9,610 nucleotides of DNA from contig JADDQX010000017.1 in assembly GCA_016781115.1 (NCBI GenBank), positions 14,459 to 24,068 of the forward strand, in the 5' to 3' direction. This document shows, piece by piece, positions 6,080-9,610 of this stretch. The first letter of the stretch is position 1, and every line of letters begins with the position of its first letter. Position numbers and translations under genes: made by a program. The DNA is from Actinomycetota bacterium (GTDB taxonomy: Bacteria > Actinomycetota > CADDZG01 > WHSQ01). Below the pieces are notes generated by a model. It made no database searches and was not told the origin of the DNA. It was given only the letters and a program-made list of their open reading frames with translations.

Positions 6080-6085
6080 AAGGAG
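6080..6085 (+). promoter_or_regulatory. Ribosome-binding site fixing the GTG start of the aldehyde dehydrogenase
   Basis: AAGGAG lies 6 bases before the GTG at 6092; the in-frame ATG at 6104 is 18 bases away, too far. The stretch between the terminator and this site (5984-6079) must hold the promoter if there is one, but no convincing -35/-10 pair is visible; TAACGT at 6040-6045 is the best -10-like hexamer and lacks a -35 partner. Confidence 0.65.
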
Positions 6086-6091
6086 TTACTC

Positions 6092-7669
6092 GTGGCCCAA
6101 GCGATGACCTCGCCAAATACAGCGTCTTCCGAGACGCTGAAGTCGTTCAACCCCCGCACCGGGGAGGTCCTCCGAGAGATCCCGGTCACGCCGCTCGAGG
6201 AGGTGCCGCTGGCCGTCGAGCGCGCTCGCAAGATGGCACCCGAGTGGGGCGCGATCGATCCGGCGGGGCGTGCTCGGATGATGCGGGAGGTGCGATACCG
6301 CATCAACGATCGGATCGACGACATCATCGAGACCGTGTCGACGGAATGCGGGAAGCCGCGGACGGAAGCACTCGCACATGACGTGCTGCCGGTGGTGATG
6401 ATGCTCATCTACTTCGAGAAGATCGCCGCCAAGGCATTACGACCGCAGAAGGCCGGTCGGGTGATGGGTCCGGTGGCCGGACTGAAGTCTCACATCGAGT
6501 GGAGACCGTTCGGCGTAGTCGGAGCGATCACGCCGTGGAATTACCCGATGACCAATTGCTTCCTCGCCTTCGCACCGGCGCTCTTCGCCGGCAACACCGT
6601 CGTTATCAAGCCGTCCGAGGTGACGCCTGCCTGCGGCGAGCTACTGCGGGAGTTGCTGGAGCCGCTCCCGCCGAGTGTCGCAACCGTCATCCAGGGTGGC
6701 GGTGAGGTGGGCGCCGCGTTGGTAGACGCGCCTTGCGACAAGATCTCCTTCATCGGGTCGCCCGCAACCGGTCGCAGGATCTGCGAGGCCGCAGCCAAGC
6801 ACCTGACGCCTGTGGTGATGGAACTCGGCGGGAAGGACGCGGCGCTGGTGCTGTCGGATGCCGATCTGGAACGTGCAGCCGCGGGGATCGCTTGGGGCGC
6901 TTTCTTCAACGCCGGTCAGACCTGCTGTTCGATCGAGCGCGCCTACGTCGTCGATTCCGTCGCCGACGAGTTCCAGGACAAGCTCCTCAGCAGGGTCGCG
7001 GAGATCAAGCAGGGAGACGAGGTTGGCACCCTGACCTTCAAGCGGCAGTTCGAGATCGTCGACAGGCACGTGAGCGACGCGGTCGCGAAGGGCGCGCGGA
7101 TTGTCGCAGGGGGGCCCGGCGCGGGGATCTCGAACGACAACGGGTCGCTTTGGTACGCGCCCACCGTGCTCGATAACGTGACGCCGGAGATGGACGTGCT
7201 CAAGGAGGAGACCTTTGGGCCGGTCCTCTCCATCACGCGTGTACAAGACGATGATGAGGCGGTACGTCGGGCGAACGAAGACGGCGTCAACCTGACCGCG
7301 TCCGTATGGACGGGTGATAGCAAGAAGGCGGAGCGTGTCGGTGAGAAGCTACGAGCCGGGACGGTGACATCCAACCTTCATGGAGAGACTGCCGCCGCGC
7401 CCTGGGGACCCTGGGGTGGCGTAGGCGAGTCCGGATACGGCCGCCTGAACGGCGAGTTGGGCCTGAGAGAGTTCACCGTCCCGACCCACGTAGCGAGCGC
7501 GCCTCTGCTTTCTCTCGGCCGGCTGTGGTGGTATCCGTACGACGAGCCAACCCAGGCGTCGCTGCGCGGGATGGTGGACGTGCTGTCCGCACGGGACGTA
7601 GCGACCAAGGTGAGGGCGGTTCGGAACGTCATGACGCATTCGCTCGCCGCGATGAAGAAGAAGTTCTAG
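6092..7669 (+). CDS. NAD(P)-dependent aldehyde dehydrogenase (succinate-semialdehyde dehydrogenase-like)
   Basis: This enzyme oxidises an aldehyde to its acid with NAD(P)+. The 525-residue protein shows the full family set: PWNYP with Asn150 (oxyanion hole), Lys173 in VIKPSE (cofactor binding), GSPATG (222-227), the general base Glu244 in MELGGKD, the catalytic Cys278 in FNAGQTC followed by a second Cys279, and KEETFGPV (Glu373 binds the nicotinamide ribose). The general layout recalls GabD2-like or other broad-range actinobacterial enzymes, but the substrate cannot be told from sequence. After the usual oligomerisation region (LGLREFTVP) there is a roughly 60-residue tail with WWYPYDEP and a basic end (MKKKF), which may be amphipathic and could contact membrane or a partner. 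The GTG start is set by AAGGAG at 6080; the frame stays open upstream into the sulfurtransferase gene, which is a shadow. The stop shares CTAG with thiI. Confidence 0.94.
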   Translation: MAQAMTSPNTASSETLKSFNPRTGEVLREIPVTPLEEVPLAVERARKMAPEWGAIDPAGRARMMREVRYRINDRIDDIIETVSTECGKPRTEALAHDVLPVVMMLIYFEKIAAKALRPQKAGRVMGPVAGLKSHIEWRPFGVVGAITPWNYPMTNCFLAFAPALFAGNTVVIKPSEVTPACGELLRELLEPLPPSVATVIQGGGEVGAALVDAPCDKISFIGSPATGRRICEAAAKHLTPVVMELGGKDAALVLSDADLERAAAGIAWGAFFNAGQTCCSIERAYVVDSVADEFQDKLLSRVAEIKQGDEVGTLTFKRQFEIVDRHVSDAVAKGARIVAGGPGAGISNDNGSLWYAPTVLDNVTPEMDVLKEETFGPVLSITRVQDDDEAVRRANEDGVNLTASVWTGDSKKAERVGEKLRAGTVTSNLHGETAAAPWGPWGGVGESGYGRLNGELGLREFTVPTHVASAPLLSLGRLWWYPYDEPTQASLRGMVDVLSARDVATKVRAVRNVMTHSLAAMKKKF

Positions 7670-8844
7670 GGCGGCGGGAGCTCCAGGACCCTCGTTTCGA
7701 TCTCGGCGAGAGCCTTCCCCACCAGAGCCTCGACATCTAGGGCGGCTTCGGCCTTCTCTGCTTGCGACGCGTAGGCGCGCGTGGCGGGGGAGCGGGGCTC
7801 GAACAAGACACAGCAGTCCTGATACTTGCGCGTCGAGATCTCATACGTGCCGATCCTCTTCGCGTCATCGACGATCTCCTGCTTGTCCATCCCGACGAGG
7901 GGGCGGAGGATCTGCAGGCCGTCAGCTTCTTGTAGAGCGGAGTCGACCGTCGTGATGTTCTCGATCGTCTGGGACGCCACCTGCCCCAAGGAGTCGCCGG
8001 TCACGAGCGCCTTCGCCTCCCGCTCCTTCGCGAGCTGCGCCGCGATCCTTAGCATCATGCGTCGGTAGAGGATTACGCGCAGGCTAGAAGGAGCGTTCGT
8101 CACGACCTCCCGTTGGATGTTGCCGAGCGGCACGAGGTGCAAGACCGTCTGCAGTTGGTAGCGCGTGAGCACCTCCGCGAGCTCCGCCGCCTGGCGGATC
8201 GAGGAAGGGTCCGTGAACGGGCGCCCGTGGAAGTGGACCATCTCCACCTCGGCCCCCCTGCGCGCCATCCGCCAGGCCGCGACCGGCGAATCGATCCCGC
8301 CCGACAGCAGCGCCAGCATCTTCCCGGAGACGCCCGCCGGGAGACCGCCGGGGCCGACCAGGCGCTTCCTGTAGATCAGCGCCGCTCCTCCGAAGAGGTC
8401 GATCCAGATCGTCGTGTCCGGGTTGGTGAGGTCCACCCGAGCGCCTGTGTGGTCCTTGAACCGTTGACCTATCTCGACGTTGATATCCTGTGACTTCATC
8501 TGAAAGCTGGAGTACGTGCGGCGCGATCTGACGGCGAACGATCCGAACGGCTCCGCGCCGAGCAGCTCGAGCCCGACCCGCTCCATCTCGTCGAGGGCGG
8601 GTTCGATCCGGCGCCCGCATCCGATATAGGCGACGCCGAACACGCGTGCGGCGCGTTCGGCCGCCTGCTCTACAGGCGCGCCCTCGTCGAAGTCGACCAC
8701 GATGCGGCCGAAGCCGCGGCGGACGCGGTTGTAGCCGGTGCCCCGCAGTGCTCGCTTCAGATTTCCCGCGAGCTGCTGCTCGAAGAAGTCGCGGTTGCGA
8801 CCCTTCAGTCCGACCTCGTGATAATGCGCGACCAGCGCGTCCAC
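7666..8844 (-). CDS. thiI: ThiI, tRNA 4-thiouridine / thiamine sulfurtransferase (short form without rhodanese domain)
   Basis: ThiI adenylates uridine 8 of tRNA and replaces oxygen with sulfur; it also serves thiazole synthesis in some bacteria. The 392-residue protein has an N-terminal ferredoxin-like part with EVGLKGRNR (10-18), a THUMP tRNA-binding domain (about 60-165), and a PP-loop ATP pyrophosphatase domain with SGGIDSPVA (181-189). Later come VTGDSLGQVASQT (281-293) and YQDCC with Cys344/Cys345, matching the conserved catalytic Cys near 344 of E. coli ThiI. The long form carries a C-terminal rhodanese domain with a second essential Cys; here the protein ends about 45 residues after the DCC motif, so sulfur must come from another protein such as SufS or a free rhodanese. 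The start is GTG with AGGA (8850-8853) in front, 7 bases after the upstream gene's stop, so the two are an operon. The stop overlaps the aldehyde dehydrogenase stop. Confidence 0.95.
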   Translation of the reverse strand: MDALVAHYHEVGLKGRNRDFFEQQLAGNLKRALRGTGYNRVRRGFGRIVVDFDEGAPVEQAAERAARVFGVAYIGCGRRIEPALDEMERVGLELLGAEPFGSFAVRSRRTYSSFQMKSQDINVEIGQRFKDHTGARVDLTNPDTTIWIDLFGGAALIYRKRLVGPGGLPAGVSGKMLALLSGGIDSPVAAWRMARRGAEVEMVHFHGRPFTDPSSIRQAAELAEVLTRYQLQTVLHLVPLGNIQREVVTNAPSSLRVILYRRMMLRIAAQLAKEREAKALVTGDSLGQVASQTIENITTVDSALQEADGLQILRPLVGMDKQEIVDDAKRIGTYEISTRKYQDCCVLFEPRSPATRAYASQAEKAEAALDVEALVGKALAEIETRVLELPPP

Positions 8845-8851
8845 GAGCGTC

Positions 8852-9142
8852 CTAGGAGAGCTCGTCTTCGAAACCGAGCGAGAACATCGCGTCGACGTCG
8901 TGGCGTGAGTAGACCTTGAAGGCGACGAGGGTCTGGGTGCGGGTGATACCCGGGACCTTCGCGATCTGCTGAGATACCACCTGCGCGAGGTCGTCGTGGT
9001 TGCGGACGCGCACCATGATCACGAGGTCGTAGTCGCCCGCCACCGAGTACACCTCGGTGACGTCGGGAAGGTCCGCGATCTGCTGCGCGGTCTCCGGGAT
9101 CTGGTGGATGTCGCACACGGCGAGAACGACTGTGGTGACCAT
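8852..9142 (-). CDS. Stand-alone Lrp/AsnC ligand-binding (RAM) domain protein
   Basis: This 96-residue protein matches the C-terminal effector domain of Lrp/AsnC regulators and has no DNA-binding helix-turn-helix before it. The pattern is a beta-alpha-beta-beta-alpha-beta sandwich: TTVVLAVCD, a helix (about 15-25), VTEVYSVAGDYDLVIMVRV with the characteristic GxxD-type turn (35-41), a second helix (51-62), and ITRTQTLVAFKVY. Such RAM proteins assemble as rings that bind amino acids in the interface; single-domain members are known as SraM or Lrp-like stand-alone forms. The ATG at 9142 has only a weak GGAGAGA some 13 bases upstream. Truncation of a longer Lrp is unlikely, since a terminator hairpin, not a decayed HTH, lies upstream. 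It is followed by thiI after 7 bases and is probably co-transcribed with it. Its ligand and target are unknown. Confidence 0.9.
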   Translation of the reverse strand: MVTTVVLAVCDIHQIPETAQQIADLPDVTEVYSVAGDYDLVIMVRVRNHDDLAQVVSQQIAKVPGITRTQTLVAFKVYSRHDVDAMFSLGFEDELS

Positions 9143-9170
9143 GTCACAGAGGCTATCTCTCCACGTAGAA

Positions 9171-9194
9171 ACGGCGCACCCTCGGGTGCGCCGT
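9171..9194 (-). terminator. Hairpin terminator after the sigma factor gene
   Basis: ACGGCGCACCC (9171-9181) pairs perfectly with GGGTGCGCCGT (9184-9194), an 11-base inverted repeat with a tight loop (effectively 10 pairs around a tetraloop). Read on the - strand it follows the sigma factor stop by about 55 bases and runs into TTT; on the + strand it runs into CTTTT, so it may work in both directions. A second GC-rich dyad, CACGGG-GGG-CCCGTG (9220-9234), lies between it and the sigma factor stop. The RAM-thiI unit therefore needs its own promoter or read-through; no clear promoter is visible in the few bases left. Confidence 0.7.
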
Positions 9195-9248
9195 CTTTTG
9201 ACCCTTGGTCACAGGCCCGCACGGGGGGCCCGTGTGCAGAGAGAAGGG

Positions 9249-9610
9249 TTAGATGGTGACCATGTCTCGGAGCTTGCCGGGGGTGCTCGGGTGGCGAAGC
9301 TTCGAGAGCGCCTTGGCCTCGATCTGGCGGATCCGCTCGCGGGTGAGGTTGAACTCCTTGCCCACCTCTTCCAGCGTGCGCGGCTCTCCGGTCACCAGTC
9401 CGAAGCGGAGAGCCAGCACCTTGCGCTCGCGCTCGGAGAGGGACCCCAGCATGTTCCACAGGTCTTCCTGACGCAGCGCAACCGCCGCAGCCTGGAACGG
9501 ACCCTCGACATCCTCGTCCTCGATGAAGTCGCCCAGCTCGGCGTCTTCGTCGCCCACCGGCTCGTGCAGGGACACCGGCTCGGGCAGAACCCGGAACGCC
9601 TCGCGCACCT
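9249..9610 (-). CDS. rpoD: Principal sigma-70 factor, C-terminal end (5' part beyond right edge)
   Basis: This is the promoter-recognition end of the housekeeping RNA polymerase sigma factor. Visible residues, counted from the internal GTG at 9608, include REAFRVLPEPVSLHEPVGDEDAELGDFIED (region 3.2, about 2-31), LSERERKVLALRFGL (region 4.1, 57-71) and TLEEVGKEFNLTRERIRQIE onward (78-106). The latter is the region 4.2 helix-turn-helix that contacts the -35 element. The end at KLRHPSTPGKLRDMVTI is typical of primary sigma factors. The preceding partial codon (ends AG) and the sequence itself, which begins mid-domain, show the gene continues to the right; the GTG is not a start. Distinction between RpoD/SigA and a close paralogue (HrdB/SigB group 2) is not certain from this part alone. 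A hairpin terminator lies about 55 bases past the stop. Confidence 0.95.
   Translation of the reverse strand, partial: VREAFRVLPEPVSLHEPVGDEDAELGDFIEDEDVEGPFQAAAVALRQEDLWNMLGSLSERERKVLALRFGLVTGEPRTLEEVGKEFNLTRERIRQIEAKALSKLRHPSTPGKLRDMVTI

Noticed and set aside
5825..6091. Upstream extension of the aldehyde dehydrogenase frame into the sulfurtransferase gene
   Set aside because: It overlaps a solid gene and passes through an intrinsic terminator, while a GTG at 6092 with a well-spaced AAGGAG gives the expected N-terminus.
7677..7684. GGAGCTCC palindrome between the convergent gene ends
   Set aside because: It is a loop-less 8-base palindrome inside the thiI coding end, with no U tract, so it is not a credible terminator or site.

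Overview
The window is high-GC DNA with tightly packed bacterial genes, most plausibly from an actinomycete (Actinomycetota). Three things point there. There is a SUF operon of the order sufD, Rieske ferredoxin, sufC, sufS, sufU. There is a two-domain sulfurtransferase that closely resembles, from memory, the mycobacterial CysA2/SseA type (CRIGERSS loop, NNNWFAAYAYW segment). Non-ATG starts are frequent: sufS, sufU, the sulfurtransferase, the aldehyde dehydrogenase and thiI all appear to begin with GTG or TTG. The exact lineage cannot be read from the sequence; a deep-branching or uncultivated group would fit.

Positions 1-4007 (+ strand) hold the 3' part of a SUF iron-sulfur assembly operon: sufD (cut by the left edge), a small Rieske-type ferredoxin, sufC (ATPase), sufS (cysteine desulfurase) and sufU (zinc-dependent sulfur acceptor). 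Adjacent reading frames overlap by 1-4 bases or are about 10 bases apart, so this is one translationally coupled transcript. SufS takes sulfur from cysteine, SufU accepts it, and the SufB-C-D scaffold (sufB expected just left of the window) builds the cluster; the Rieske protein is a candidate electron carrier or client. A small predicted lipoprotein (4093-4551) follows on the same strand, with an unresolved start that may reflect a one-base homopolymer problem.

Positions 4552-5983 hold an AT-rich promoter-like island, then an ArsR/SufR-like winged-helix regulator without any cysteine. It overlaps by 8 bases a CysA2-like thiosulfate sulfurtransferase, and a strong intrinsic terminator closes the pair. 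Positions 6092-7669 encode an NAD(P)-dependent aldehyde dehydrogenase.

Positions 7666-9610 are on the - strand and read right to left: the C-terminal end of the principal sigma factor (cut by the right edge), a hairpin terminator, a stand-alone Lrp/AsnC ligand-sensing (RAM) domain protein, and thiI, the tRNA 4-thiouridine sulfurtransferase in its short form without a rhodanese domain. The aldehyde dehydrogenase and thiI converge and share a palindromic CTAG that supplies the TAG stop on both strands.

The common theme is sulfur handling: SufS, SufU, a rhodanese and ThiI lie within 9 kb. No mobile element, CRISPR array, tRNA or rRNA was seen. Most of the window is conserved housekeeping. The points most worth a second look are the cysteine-free SufR-like regulator coupled to a rhodanese, the lipoprotein with its start problem, and the stand-alone RAM protein beside ThiI.
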